A stretch of 55,265 nt of DNA from Pseudomonadota bacterium. GTDB lineage: Bacteria > Pseudomonadota > Gammaproteobacteria > Steroidobacterales > Steroidobacteraceae. This document shows, piece by piece, positions 26,043 to 35,505 of the stretch. Location: contig JAJZDX010000029.1 in NCBI GenBank assembly GCA_021805865.1, forward strand, positions 1 to 55,265, written 5' to 3'. The position numbers and the translations under genes are program-made. Each line of letters begins with the position of its first letter. The first letter of the stretch is position 1. The notes below the pieces were generated by a model. The model searched no databases. It saw only the letters and a program-made list of their open reading frames with translations, and was not told the DNA's origin.

Positions 26043-27938
26043 GTGTGGCTCACCGAGCATGACATTTACCTGTTCCGCGAGGGCACCCATGGACGGGCCT
26101 ACGAGAAGCTCGGGGCCCACCTGCTGCCCCCTGAGCCGGGCCGCGCGGCCGGAACCCGCTTCGCGGTGTGGGCTCCAAACGCCGCCTCGGTCTCGCTGAT
26201 CGGGGATTTCAACGGCTGGAACGTGCAGGCCCACCCCCTAGCGCCCCGTCCCGACTCATCGGGGATTTGGGAAGCGTTCGTCCCGGGCATCGGTCCCGGG
26301 ACGCTGTACAAGTATCACATAATGTCCCGCCACGGGGACTACACGGTCGACAAGAGCGATCCGTACGCGTTTCATTGCGAGCGGCCGCCGCGCACCGCCT
26401 CGGTCGTGTGGGATCTCTCCTATCAGTGGGGCGATGAGGGCTGGCTCGATTCCCGTGCCGGGGCCAATGCCCTCGATGCGCCCTGGTCAATCTACGAGCT
26501 GCACCTGGGATCGTTCATGCGGCTCGCGCAGGAGCATCAGCGCTGGCTCACCTACCGGGAGCTTGCGCATGCGGTGGCCGATTATGTGACCGAGATGGGC
26601 TTCACGCACGTCGAGCTGCTGCCGGTCATGGAGCATCCTTTCTACGGCTCCTGGGGCTATCAGGTGACGGGCTATTTCGCCCCGACCTCCCGCTACGGCA
26701 CGCCGCAGGATTTCATGTACTTCGTCGACCACCTGCACCGGAGGGGCATCGGCGTGATTCTCGACTGGGTGCCGTCGCACTTTCCGTCCGATCAGCACGG
26801 ACTCGGCTTTTTCGACGGCACGCACCTGTACGAGCACGCCGATCCGCGCCAGGGCCATCACCCGGACTGGGACAGCTCGATCTTCAACTACGGCCGCGCC
26901 GAGGTACGCAACTTTCTCCTGAGCAGCGCCCTTTTCTGGCTGGACGTCTACCATGTCGATGCGCTGCGCGTCGACGCGGTGGCCTCCATGCTCTACCTCG
27001 ACTACGCACGGCGCAACGGCGAATGGATTCCCAACCGTTTCGGGGGCAATGAGAACCTGGAGGCGGTGCAGTTTCTGAAGCAGCTCAACCTCGCCGTCTA
27101 CCGCGACCATCCCGATACGCAGACCATCGCCGAGGAATCGACCGCCTGGCCCATGGTCTCGCGGCCCGTCTACCTGGGCGGACTCGGATTCGGCATGAAA
27201 TGGAACATGGGCTGGATGCACGACACGCTCAAGTACCTCGCCGCCAACCCCGTGTACCGCAAGTACCATCACAGCCAGATCACCTTCAGCCTCTGGTACG
27301 CCTTCAACGAGAACTTCGTGCTGCCGCTCTCCCACGACGAGGTGGTGCACGGCAAGGGGTCGCTCCTTGGCAAGATGGCCGGTGAGGACTGGCAGCGCTT
27401 CGCCGGGCTGCGGCTGCTGTACGGCTATCTCTGGACCCACCCGGGCAAGAAGCTGCTGTTCATGGGCGGGGAGTTCGGCCAGTGGGGCGAATGGGGGCAC
27501 GAGCAGAGCCTTGAGTGGCATCTGCTCGGGCACGCGCCGCACGAGGGATTGCGAAAATGGGTCAAGGACCTGAACCGCCTGTATCGCTCGACCCCGGCGC
27601 TTTACGAGCGCGACTTCAGCGCCGAGGGCTTCGAGTGGGTCGACTGCGACAATGCCGACGACAGCGTCATCGTGTACCTGCGCCGGGGACGGCGAGCCGC
27701 GGACTGGGTGCTGATCGCCTGCAATTTCACGCCCGTACCCCGGGACAGCTACCGAGTCGGTGTGCCGCTCGGCGGCCGCTGGGTCGAGCGCCTGAACAGT
27801 GATGCCGCCGAATACGGCGGCGGCGGCGGCGGCAACCTGGGAGGCGTGCAGGCCGCCAACCAGCCCTCCCACGGCCGCCCGCATTCACTGACCTTGCGTC
27901 TGCCTCCGCTCGCCGTGATCGTGCTGATGCCCGGTTGA
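26043..27938 (+). CDS. glgB: 1,4-alpha-glucan branching enzyme GlgB
   Basis: A 631-residue GH13 enzyme that makes alpha-1,6 branches in glycogen. A CBM48 domain comes first ([23 protein letters not shown]), then the barrel with [30 protein letters not shown]. The nucleophile Asp is in [17 protein letters not shown], the acid Glu in [10 protein letters not shown], followed by [17 protein letters not shown]. The start used is GTG 26043; an in-frame ATG at 25986 would overlap the divergent phosphodiesterase gene. It lacks the long N1 domain of the E. coli enzyme. Near the C-terminus a poly-Gly stretch is inserted. No other glg gene is in the window. Confidence 0.94.
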   Translation: MWLTEHDIYLFREGTHGRAYEKLGAHLLPPEPGRAAGTRFAVWAPNAASVSLIGDFNGWNVQAHPLAPRPDSSGIWEAFVPGIGPGTLYKYHIMSRHGDYTVDKSDPYAFHCERPPRTASVVWDLSYQWGDEGWLDSRAGANALDAPWSIYELHLGSFMRLAQEHQRWLTYRELAHAVADYVTEMGFTHVELLPVMEHPFYGSWGYQVTGYFAPTSRYGTPQDFMYFVDHLHRRGIGVILDWVPSHFPSDQHGLGFFDGTHLYEHADPRQGHHPDWDSSIFNYGRAEVRNFLLSSALFWLDVYHVDALRVDAVASMLYLDYARRNGEWIPNRFGGNENLEAVQFLKQLNLAVYRDHPDTQTIAEESTAWPMVSRPVYLGGLGFGMKWNMGWMHDTLKYLAANPVYRKYHHSQITFSLWYAFNENFVLPLSHDEVVHGKGSLLGKMAGEDWQRFAGLRLLYGYLWTHPGKKLLFMGGEFGQWGEWGHEQSLEWHLLGHAPHEGLRKWVKDLNRLYRSTPALYERDFSAEGFEWVDCDNADDSVIVYLRRGRRAADWVLIACNFTPVPRDSYRVGVPLGGRWVERLNSDAAEYGGGGGGNLGGVQAANQPSHGRPHSLTLRLPPLAVIVLMPG

Positions 27939-27940
27939 GC

Positions 27941-27957
27941 TGGCGCCAGCGGCGCCA
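27941..27957 (+). terminator. Hairpin just after glgB
   Basis: A 7-bp perfect stem (TGGCGCC/GGCGCCA) with a 3-nt loop, 2 nt after the stop, followed by a run of ten C rather than T. Possibly a Rho-type or attenuating hairpin; weak as an intrinsic terminator. Confidence 0.4.
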
Positions 27958-28035
27958 CCCCCCCCCCGGATCGATCGACTCCCGAACCGCCCCACCGGCC
28001 GCTGCGCCAGAGCGGCGCGCGCGCCCGGAGGGTGC

Positions 28036-28081
28036 TTGCGCGCCTCGCCGCCCATATGTATTATCATCGTCATAATATTTA
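28036..28081 (+). promoter_or_regulatory. Promoter and candidate operator of the carnitine cleavage operon
   Basis: An AT-rich island in GC-rich DNA. A possible -35 TTGCGC (28036-28041) and -10 TATTAT (28059-28064) are 17 nt apart. The -10 overlaps an inverted repeat, TATTAT-7nt-ATAATA (28059-28077). The string ATCAnnnTCATAATAT (28063-28078) recurs exactly at 37066-37081 between the carnitine dehydrogenase and permease genes. A repressor bound here would block the -10. The TetR protein encoded at 34806-35489 is the natural candidate. Confidence 0.6.
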
Positions 28082-28109
28082 AGGGGTGGCCTCAGCGAGA
28101 GTGCAGAAC

Positions 28110-29009
28110 ATGAACTACGACGTCATCATCACTTGCGCCGTGACCGGCGACGACACCAAGGTCACCAAGAGCCCGCACTGCCCGGTCACCCCGCAGCAGA
28201 TCGCTGCGGCGGCCGTGGATGCCGCCAAGGCGGGCGCGGCGATCGTACACATCCACGTGCGCGACCCCGAGACCGGCGCCTTCAGCATGGAGACGCGCCA
28301 CTACCGCGAGGTCGTCAAACATATCCGCGAAAGCGGCGTCGATGTCATCGTCAATCTGACCTGTGGCATGGGCGGGTACATCTGCATCGGGGAGCACGGC
28401 CTGGACGACACCCCCGCACCGGGCACGGACTTCGTCAGCCAGGAGCGGCGCATGCAGCACGTGATCGATCTGTGTCACGAAGGGCTGTACCGCCCCGACA
28501 TCGCCACCCTCGACTGCGGCAGCCTCAACTTCGGCGACGGCAACCGCGCGTACGTGTCGACACCGGACTATCTGCGGCGCGGGGCCGCGATCCTGCGCGA
28601 CCTCGGCGTGAAGCCCGAGCTCGAAGTGTTCGACACCGGCAACCTCTGGTTCGTCCGCAAGATGGTCGACGAGGGGCTGATTCCAGCACCCGCGCTCATC
28701 CAGCTGTGCGCGGGCATCCCGTACGGAGTGCCCGCAGACGTCGGCCATCTGCTCGCCATGGTCAACACCCTGCCCGCCGGCAGCGTCTGGACGTCCTTCG
28801 CCATCAGCCGCATGCAGATGCCGTGGGTGGCCCAATCCATACTGCTCGGCGGCAACGTCCGGGTCGGGCTGGAGGACAATCTCTATCTCAGCCGCGGTGT
28901 GTATGCGAGCAATGCCCAGCTCGTGGAGCGGGCCCGCACCATCATCGAGGCCATGGGCGCCCGCATCCTCTCGCCCGCCCAGGCGCGCGAGCGGCTGAAG
29001 ATCCGCTGA
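28110..29009 (+). CDS. Beta-keto acid cleavage enzyme (3-dehydrocarnitine cleavage)
   Basis: A 299-residue BKACE-family protein (DUF849). With acetyl-CoA it splits a beta-keto acid; with 3-dehydrocarnitine the products are betainyl-CoA and acetoacetate. The fold motifs are VIITCAVTGD, the Zn ligands in AIVHIHVRDPETG, and LDCGSLNFG, with a late VGLEDNLYLSRG. The ATG at 28110 (GAGAG upstream) gives a family-typical start; a GTG at 28086 adds eight residues. The neighbours, a thioesterase and a hydrolase, and the shared operator with carnitine dehydrogenase favour the carnitine role over other BKACE reactions. Confidence 0.88.
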   Translation: MNYDVIITCAVTGDDTKVTKSPHCPVTPQQIAAAAVDAAKAGAAIVHIHVRDPETGAFSMETRHYREVVKHIRESGVDVIVNLTCGMGGYICIGEHGLDDTPAPGTDFVSQERRMQHVIDLCHEGLYRPDIATLDCGSLNFGDGNRAYVSTPDYLRRGAAILRDLGVKPELEVFDTGNLWFVRKMVDEGLIPAPALIQLCAGIPYGVPADVGHLLAMVNTLPAGSVWTSFAISRMQMPWVAQSILLGGNVRVGLEDNLYLSRGVYASNAQLVERARTIIEAMGARILSPAQARERLKIR

Positions 29010-29029
29010 GCGGCCGGGAGACGCCGTCG

Positions 29030-29506
29030 ATGCCGGCGGAACCGATCTACCGCACACCGATCGATCCGCAGTGGATCGATTACAACGGCCATCTGCGCGA
29101 TGCGTACTATGGGCTCATCCTGAGCCTCGCCACGGATGCCCTGATGGACCGTCTGGGCATGGATGCGCCCTACCGCGAGCGCACGCGCTTCACGCTCTAC
29201 ACCGTCGAGATGCACATCCACTACCTGAGGGAGGTGCACAAGAGCGACGTGGTTGTCGTCAATGCGGCCATCCTCGGCAGCGACACCAAACGGATCCATG
29301 CGGCCCTGCAGCTCGGTTGCGAAGGCCGGGCCGAGCCGGCCGCCGCCGCCGAGATCATGCTCCTGCACATCAAGCAGGGGGACACACCCGCGGTTGCGCC
29401 CTTTGCGCCCGACATCGCCCGGGCCATCGAGCAATTTCGCGAGCAATCGGCCGGCACTCCCGTCGGTCCGGGCTCGCGCCAGATGGCATTGAGGAGTCGC
29501 CCATGA
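29030..29506 (+). CDS. Hotdog thioesterase, probable betainyl-CoA thioesterase
   Basis: A 158-residue single-hotdog thioesterase of the 4-hydroxybenzoyl-CoA type. The active-site block is PQWIDYNGHLRDAYYG (Asp-Tyr-Asn-Gly-His intact), followed by TRFTLYTVEMHIHYLREV. It would hydrolyse betainyl-CoA, the BKACE product, to glycine betaine and CoA. It begins 20 nt after the BKACE gene with GGGAG before the ATG, and its stop overlaps the hydrolase start (ATGA). In Pseudomonas aeruginosa a similar thioesterase (cdhB) sits in the carnitine operon. Confidence 0.82.
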   Translation: MPAEPIYRTPIDPQWIDYNGHLRDAYYGLILSLATDALMDRLGMDAPYRERTRFTLYTVEMHIHYLREVHKSDVVVVNAAILGSDTKRIHAALQLGCEGRAEPAAAAEIMLLHIKQGDTPAVAPFAPDIARAIEQFREQSAGTPVGPGSRQMALRSRP

Positions 29507-30462
29507 CCACTGTTCACCGCTCACGCGCCCCGCTCGCCTCAATGGCCGCGGTTGCAATGGCACTGGTGGCGGCGGCGGCCGCCGCCGCCACCCCTCCACG
29601 GATCAATCTGCGCCCGCTCGATGCGGCCCGCCGCACCGTCGCCCTGCCCGACGGCATCTCCATGGCCTACGTGCCGCTCGGCGACCCGCGGGGCACACCG
29701 GTCGTGTTGATCCACGGCTACACCGACAGCGACCTCGACTGGGCCCCGCTCATCCCTTACCTCTCGAAGAATTTCCGCCTCATCGTCGTCGACCTGCGCG
29801 GCCACGGCGAGTCGAGCAAGCCGGATTGCTGCTATACCCGCTACGACTTCGCCTATGACGTGAAACTGCTGCTCGACAAGCTGCACGTGCGCCGCGCCGA
29901 CATCGTCGGCCACTCCCTCGGCAGCATCGTCGCCCAGACCTTTGCGGAGGTCTGGCCGGCGAGCACCCGGCGCGTGGTGCTCATCTCCTCCACCGCCGGC
30001 CCCCCGCCCAGAGGAGAGCGCCATGAGTACGACTGGGCGGCGCAGATCCGGCGGCTCAAGGAGCCGCTGAACCCCAACTCCGCCTTCATGCGCAAGTGGT
30101 GGTCGTCACCGCACCCGGTGGACCCGGCCTTCCTGCGGCGCGAGCGGCAAAACGCCGCGGCGATCCCGCTGCGCGTCTGGCTGGCCGTGCTCCATCAGAG
30201 CCTGTCGGATGCCGATCTGCGCAACCTCGCCTCGACGCTGCCGCGGCTCAGGGCGCCGACGCTGCTCATCTGGGGCAGCGACGACCCGATCATGCTGCCC
30301 GCCATGCGCCGCGGGCTTGAGCGGGCTCTGCCGCACGCCAAGGTCGCCATCTTTCCGGGACTCGGCCACAACCCGTTCTGGGAGCAGCCGCGCCGCGTCG
30401 CCACGGTCATCAACGCCTTTCTCAACCCCACTGCGAACGTTCGGCGCTATGGCGCCGGCTGA
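29503..30462 (+). CDS. Secreted alpha/beta hydrolase, possible acylcarnitine hydrolase
   Basis: A 319-residue alpha/beta hydrolase with a signal peptide (about 1-32). Motifs: VVLIHGYTDSDLDW for the oxyanion hole, nucleophile Ser in IVGHSLGSIVAQT, Asp in LLIWGSDDPIM and His in FPGLGHNPFW. The gene is translationally coupled to the thioesterase. In P. aeruginosa the carnitine operon carries a hydrolase next to cdhB (HocS) that frees carnitine from short-chain acylcarnitines. By analogy this enzyme may do so in the periplasm. Other esters are possible, so the substrate is inferred from context only. Confidence 0.72.
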   Translation: MTTVHRSRAPLASMAAVAMALVAAAAAAATPPRINLRPLDAARRTVALPDGISMAYVPLGDPRGTPVVLIHGYTDSDLDWAPLIPYLSKNFRLIVVDLRGHGESSKPDCCYTRYDFAYDVKLLLDKLHVRRADIVGHSLGSIVAQTFAEVWPASTRRVVLISSTAGPPPRGERHEYDWAAQIRRLKEPLNPNSAFMRKWWSSPHPVDPAFLRRERQNAAAIPLRVWLAVLHQSLSDADLRNLASTLPRLRAPTLLIWGSDDPIMLPAMRRGLERALPHAKVAIFPGLGHNPFWEQPRRVATVINAFLNPTANVRRYGAG

Positions 30463-30517
30463 CCGGCGGGACCGCAAGATTGAATCACACGAAATCAACC
30501 CAGGGGGAATACGACGA

Positions 30518-32878
30518 ATGAGCTCGACAAAATGTTCCTGCAGCCGGCACAGACAGATCGCGCTCGCCACTCTGGTCATCGCAGGTCTCGGCTCCGCGGG
30601 GCCGCTGTGGGCGAGCGATGCCGCCCCCGAGCTGCCGGCGCCTGCGCCAGGCGCGACGCTCGGGGAAATCGTGGTGACGGCACAGAAATTCAGGCAGCCG
30701 CTTGCCAAGGTGCCGGAGAGCATCACCGCGTTCACCTCGCAGGCGCTGCACGCCTTCCACATCAAGTCCTTCGCCGCCTACGCCACCAAGACGCCCAACC
30801 TCTCCTTCTCCTATGGCGGCGGCCCGACCGGAATCGCCGCCGCGCGCAGCATCGCGATCCGCGGCATCACCGGCCAGAACCTGTTCGGCACTTCCGGCGC
30901 GACCGGCTTCTATATCGACAACACACCGCTGCCGGCCTCGATCGATCCGCGCATCGTGGACATCTCCAGCATCGAGGTGCTCAAGGGTCCGCAGGGCACC
31001 CTGTACGGCGAGAGCTCCCTCGGCGGCAACGTCAGGCTGATCACCCACAGGGTGAGCCTCGAGAGGACCGACGGGCATTTTTCCACCGACATCGGCGCCA
31101 CATCCGGCGGCGGCAGTCCCGATTACGGTGCCAGCGCCGTAGTGAATCTGCCGATCGTATCCAACGTGCTCGGCGTGCGCATCGTCGCCTTCGACAGCCA
31201 CCACGCCGGCTACCTGACGCGCACCTTTCCGGTGAGCGCCTCGAGCCCCGGAGTCACCAACCCGTTTCTCAACGTGCCGAGGCGCAGCGTCGGCAACCAG
31301 GGCGCCATCACGACCTACGGCGGTAGCGCCACCGTGCTCTGGCGGATCACCAGGCGCTTCACCGCCAACCTGCTCCTGATGAGCCAGGAAGAGAAGTATC
31401 ACGGCTTTCCGGCGACTTTCGCGCCGCTGCCGGAGTTCACCCCCGTATACACCCTCAATCGCGCCTTCAACGTCCAGCCGACGGCGCTCGACCGCTGGCA
31501 GATGGCCTCGCTCACCCTGAGGTACCGCGGCAGCGGCTGGAGCGTGGTGTCCGCCACCAGCTATTTCCACCGCCATACGCAGGATGTCGAGGACTCGACC
31601 TACGGCACGCAGCAGGTGCTCTCCTCCTACTATCAGGTCTCGGGGCTCCCGGCGCAGCCGTATCTCTGGACGGGCGAGCATTACTTCAACCAGTTCAGCA
31701 ATGAGACGCGCTTCTCCTTCAAGCCGATTCACCACATCAGCGGAACGTTCGGCCTGTTCGTGGCGGACTCCCGCGCGCTCTTTTACATCCCGCCGACCTT
31801 CGCCAACGGCCTGGTTGCGGCGACCGCCGGCAACACGGTCGTGGGCGCCTGGCCGAACGACCTCATCTGGACGCAGCGCAACCCCGGCAGGGAGAAGGAT
31901 TATGCGCTGTTCGGCCAGGTGTACTGGAATTTCCTGCCCAAATACACGCTGACGCTCGGGGCCCGGCAGTACTGGCTGAAGCAGAACACCGACTATGTCG
32001 CCAACGGCTTCATGAACTTCGGTCTGACGCCGAGCGCCCCACAAACCAACAGCCAGCACGGCCTCGACCCGAAGGTGGCGCTGTCCTATCAGGCGACCAA
32101 GTCCACCATGCTGTACATGTCGGCCTCGAAAGGCTTCCGCGCGGGCAACGCCCAGGCCGACCTGCCCTTCTGCGCCGAGCCGAACCTGCCGGTGAGCGAC
32201 ATCACGCACCTGAAGTCCGACACGCTGTGGTCGTACGAGGCGGGCGCCAAGATGCAGCTGACGCACCCCGGCCTGCTGCTCACGGCGGCCGGCTTTCATA
32301 TCAACTGGAACAACATCCAGCAGCAGGTGGCGTTGCCGTGCGGCTCGTACTTCGACATCAACGGCGGCAGGGCCATCATCAATGGCGGCGAGTTCGAGGC
32401 GATGGGCTATCTCACCCAGCGCCTGCAAATGCGGTTCGGGGTCGGCTACGAGTCTACCGACCTCACCAAGCCCGGAGCGCTGGGCCTGGTCGGGTTGATC
32501 CCGGGATCACGCATCATGGACGTGCCGGCCTGGACCGGCACGCTCGGGGGGGTATACCGACGGCCGATCAGCGCCGATGTCACCGGCTTCGTGGGAGCGG
32601 ACTACAGCTTCACGGACAGCAGCGAGTCGCTGCTCAACGGCGGATCCGGCGCCATCGCAACCCGGCCGAGCTACTCGCTGATCGATGCGCGCATCGGCAT
32701 CGACTGGGGCAGGTCCTCGCTGTCGCTGAACGGCAGCAATCTCACCAACGCCAAGCCCAATCTCGGGGACATCGGCTATGTGGGTTACGCACAGTACGAC
32801 GCGGCCGGGACCGTCATTCCGCAGGTTGCCACGCTGCGGCCGGCGACCGTGACCCTGGAGTACTCCCGCTCGTTCTGA
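30518..32878 (+). CDS. TonB-dependent outer-membrane receptor
   Basis: A 786-residue receptor with a signal peptide (about 1-32, ending PLWAS), a short TonB-box-like ATLGEIVVTAQK, a plug domain (SIAIRGITGQN...IEVLKGPQGTLYGESSLGGNVRLIT) and a 22-strand-type barrel ending in EYSRSF. The family resembles iron-complex/FecA-like receptors of sphingomonads and Xanthomonadales relatives, which often take up organic compounds. It lies 55 nt after the hydrolase and is probably in the same operon, so uptake of carnitine or acylcarnitine across the outer membrane is a reasonable guess. Confidence 0.88.
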   Translation: MSSTKCSCSRHRQIALATLVIAGLGSAGPLWASDAAPELPAPAPGATLGEIVVTAQKFRQPLAKVPESITAFTSQALHAFHIKSFAAYATKTPNLSFSYGGGPTGIAAARSIAIRGITGQNLFGTSGATGFYIDNTPLPASIDPRIVDISSIEVLKGPQGTLYGESSLGGNVRLITHRVSLERTDGHFSTDIGATSGGGSPDYGASAVVNLPIVSNVLGVRIVAFDSHHAGYLTRTFPVSASSPGVTNPFLNVPRRSVGNQGAITTYGGSATVLWRITRRFTANLLLMSQEEKYHGFPATFAPLPEFTPVYTLNRAFNVQPTALDRWQMASLTLRYRGSGWSVVSATSYFHRHTQDVEDSTYGTQQVLSSYYQVSGLPAQPYLWTGEHYFNQFSNETRFSFKPIHHISGTFGLFVADSRALFYIPPTFANGLVAATAGNTVVGAWPNDLIWTQRNPGREKDYALFGQVYWNFLPKYTLTLGARQYWLKQNTDYVANGFMNFGLTPSAPQTNSQHGLDPKVALSYQATKSTMLYMSASKGFRAGNAQADLPFCAEPNLPVSDITHLKSDTLWSYEAGAKMQLTHPGLLLTAAGFHINWNNIQQQVALPCGSYFDINGGRAIINGGEFEAMGYLTQRLQMRFGVGYESTDLTKPGALGLVGLIPGSRIMDVPAWTGTLGGVYRRPISADVTGFVGADYSFTDSSESLLNGGSGAIATRPSYSLIDARIGIDWGRSSLSLNGSNLTNAKPNLGDIGYVGYAQYDAAGTVIPQVATLRPATVTLEYSRSF

Positions 32879-32978
32879 GCGAGACGGGCTCTGCCCGGGC
32901 CACGGACGGCCCAACGCGCGTCGCGGCCGCGTGTCCGGCCGGCGGCGGAGCCAGGTTCCCGGACCGGATGGATGCTGA

Positions 32979-34721
32979 ATGTCGAGATCTGCTCGTGACG
33001 GACGTTTCGGTGGGCTGCTGCAATCAGCCCTGACGATCTGCTGTGTTGCCGGCTGCGCGGCGATCGTCCATGCGCGAACGCTGTATGTCCGCGCCGGCGC
33101 CGCCCCCGGGGGAAACGGCTCGCGGCCGGCGCCGTTCGATTCCCTGGCCACCGTCGAGAAGGCTTCGGCGCCCGGGGACGTCATAGTCGTGATGCCCGCA
33201 CCGTCCGACGTGCCGCCCCTCGACGGGGGCATCGCCCTGAAGCCGGACCAGTCGCTCATCGGCGGCGGGCCGCCGGTCAACGGAGCCGGACCGCTCGCAC
33301 AGGCTCCGCGGATCACCAACAGCGACCCGCACAGCAATTCCGGTGACGCCGTCGTTCTCGCCGATCATGTCGCGGTCGGCAATCTCGTGATCACCCGATC
33401 GTACCGCGGTGGAATTTACGGCGCCAACGTAACCGGGGTGAGAATTTACGGTAACAACCTGTCCGCTACAAACACGGCGTGCGCCGCGGGTCTGTACGTG
33501 TATTTCCCGGGGGATGTGCCCGTGCTCGCGAACGGCTGGGCGACCATCATGATCGACGAGAGCCGGGGGGCCGGCTGGGTGTCCGTCGAGGACAACTACA
33601 TACACGACGGCAAGTGCAGCGACGGAATCGACATCCTCGCGACCGGCGACGCCCAGGTGCAAGCGCGTGTCAGCGGCAACAGGCTCACGCGCCTGGCGCA
33701 AGGTCCGAGGATGCGCTCGGTGCTGGCCATAGGCATGCAGACCCGCGACCACGCCGTTCTCTCCGTCGACTCGGATGACGACTCGGAGACCTACATCGGC
33801 AGTCCCGAGGCGGATTGCGAGGGTCTGTTCGGCAATCAGACCGGGGGCTCACTGACCTGGAGCATCGATCACAACACGTTCGCTCACGGCATCGGCGGCG
33901 GATCCTGCAATGGCGCGGAATTTTTCACCGACTCGGGCCTCACCACGACGAACCTGTACATCGAGCACAGCACGTTCGCTTACGATCCGGGCGATATGAT
34001 CGAGGAGGACAACGCGGGAGACACCGGGTCGGTCATGAACCTTACGATGGTGGATGTGGCGGTCAGCCATACCTCCTTTCCGACGAAGCTGCCGCCGGAG
34101 CCGAAGTTCACCGACATCCAGTACATGGACAATCTTGGCCGCTGCATGGATCAGTATTCATGGGGGCACAGAGTCGTCAACAACCTGCGCGTCATCGACA
34201 GCAGTTTCACCGACTGCTACGGCGATGGAATCGGCTCTGACGTGACCGGCGGCACCTTTGTGTACAAGGACACCACGGCCGTAGGTGCGAAGCTCGACGG
34301 TATGAATTTCGGCGACGCCGCGGGCGATTCGGTCTCGATCGAAGTGCAGGACAGCTCGATCGAAGACTCCGGACAGTATGCCCTGCATTTCGCCAATCAT
34401 GCCGCAATGTCCGACCTCCTCGTCAGGGTAGAGGACAGCCGGCTGAGCGCAGCGAAGGGGGCGGCGATCGTCGCGTTCGATCAGAACGGAACCACGCGGC
34501 ATTCGCACATCGTCCTCGGCGGCAAGGGCGTGCGCGCCAATTGCATCCTGGGCGGCGCACGACTCGCTGCCGAGGCGAGCGGGTACGATGTGTCCGCGCA
34601 GTGGAACTGGTGGGGCCGTCCCCAAGGGCCCACCCGGGGCCGGATCTCGGCGACCCACGGGCAGCTGCGCATCGATCCGGTCAGGCGCTCGGCGCCGCCG
34701 AGCTGCGCAGCCGGCCGTTAA
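32979..34721 (+). CDS. Secreted right-handed beta-helix protein
   Basis: A 580-residue protein with a signal peptide (about 1-33, ending IVHA). The mature part begins RTLYVRAGAAPGGNGSRPAPFDSL, a start common in parallel beta-helix proteins, then many short repeats of the type NNLRVIDSSFTDCYGDGIG. Paired Cys residues occur (for example near residue 312). No polysaccharide-lyase catalytic motif is obvious. It follows the TonB receptor by 100 nt on the same strand. It may bind or cut a surface polymer, or be an adhesin; function is open. Confidence 0.7.
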   Translation: MSRSARDGRFGGLLQSALTICCVAGCAAIVHARTLYVRAGAAPGGNGSRPAPFDSLATVEKASAPGDVIVVMPAPSDVPPLDGGIALKPDQSLIGGGPPVNGAGPLAQAPRITNSDPHSNSGDAVVLADHVAVGNLVITRSYRGGIYGANVTGVRIYGNNLSATNTACAAGLYVYFPGDVPVLANGWATIMIDESRGAGWVSVEDNYIHDGKCSDGIDILATGDAQVQARVSGNRLTRLAQGPRMRSVLAIGMQTRDHAVLSVDSDDDSETYIGSPEADCEGLFGNQTGGSLTWSIDHNTFAHGIGGGSCNGAEFFTDSGLTTTNLYIEHSTFAYDPGDMIEEDNAGDTGSVMNLTMVDVAVSHTSFPTKLPPEPKFTDIQYMDNLGRCMDQYSWGHRVVNNLRVIDSSFTDCYGDGIGSDVTGGTFVYKDTTAVGAKLDGMNFGDAAGDSVSIEVQDSSIEDSGQYALHFANHAAMSDLLVRVEDSRLSAAKGAAIVAFDQNGTTRHSHIVLGGKGVRANCILGGARLAAEASGYDVSAQWNWWGRPQGPTRGRISATHGQLRIDPVRRSAPPSCAAGR

Positions 34722-34805
34722 CGTCGGCAGGCGCAGAGGCAATCGAGAGGTATCACGGCGGCCCGCGGAGCGGCCACCGCCCTGCGCAGGCGCGCCGACT
34801 CGCTC

Positions 34806-35489
34806 TCACCCGGCGCCGCGCTCTCGCGTTGCCGGGGATGCGGGCTGCGCTGCCGGCCGGCGGCGCCGGGACGGGACAACGGCTGCGTTGCCCTGACTTG
34901 CCCACAGCTTGAGCAGCTGCAACTGCAGATGCAGCTGGCGGACCTGCCTCTCGGGCGGCCAGTCCCCGGGACTCGCGACCGCGCTCGCGGTGAGACCGTT
35001 GATGAACGTCACCACCGATCTCAGCACTTCCTCACGCGTATCGGTCGGCCACTGCGACCACTGCGGCCAGCTCTGCGCGAGGCAGCGCTCGAACAGGCGC
35101 AGGTACGCCCGGTGGATCCAGACATTAACCCGCTTCAGGCGCTTGTCCGCCATGACCTGGCCCCAGAAAGCGGTCCAGAACGCGCACTCGGTGAAGCGCG
35201 TGGCATCGACCGGCAGCGCCTCGGCAAGCAATGCCAGCAGATCCGGCTGCTCGGCCGCCTCGGCCTGACGGGTGAGGCGCTCCTCGATGCGCCGCAGGAT
35301 CAGCCGCAGAGCGGCGACGATGATGTCCTGCTTGGTATCGAAGTAATGGGCCACCATCCCCGTGGTGTAGCCGGCTTCGCGCGCGATGCGCACGATGGTG
35401 GTCTGCTCGAAGCCGTGCTTCGCCACGACACGGCAGGCGACGAGCGCGATCTCGTCGCGCCGCCGGGCATGATCGACAATCTTGGGCAT
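34806..35489 (-). CDS. TetR-family regulator, candidate repressor of carnitine genes
   Basis: A 227-residue repressor. The HTH domain (about 8-55) reads RRRDEIALVACRVVAKHGFEQTTIVRIAREAGYTTGMVAHYFDTKQD; the rest is an all-helical ligand domain rich in Trp (AFWTAFWGQVMADKRL). It resembles BetI in the HTH but has its own C-terminal domain. The C-terminal 25 residues are Arg/Pro-rich and likely disordered. It lies 16 nt after the carnitine dehydrogenase gene on the same strand, so it is probably made from the same transcript and autoregulated. The operator motif at 28063 and 37066 is its best candidate site. Confidence 0.85.
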   Translation of the reverse strand: MPKIVDHARRRDEIALVACRVVAKHGFEQTTIVRIAREAGYTTGMVAHYFDTKQDIIVAALRLILRRIEERLTRQAEAAEQPDLLALLAEALPVDATRFTECAFWTAFWGQVMADKRLKRVNVWIHRAYLRLFERCLAQSWPQWSQWPTDTREEVLRSVVTFINGLTASAVASPGDWPPERQVRQLHLQLQLLKLWASQGNAAVVPSRRRRPAAQPASPATRERGAG

Positions 35490-35505
35490 GGGGCCCTCCC
35501 GGACA

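Noticed and set aside
9402-27967. C-runs at 9402-9410 and 27958-27967 as slippery or structural elements
   Set aside because: Both lie outside genes in GC-rich spacers; no coding or regulatory use is evident.
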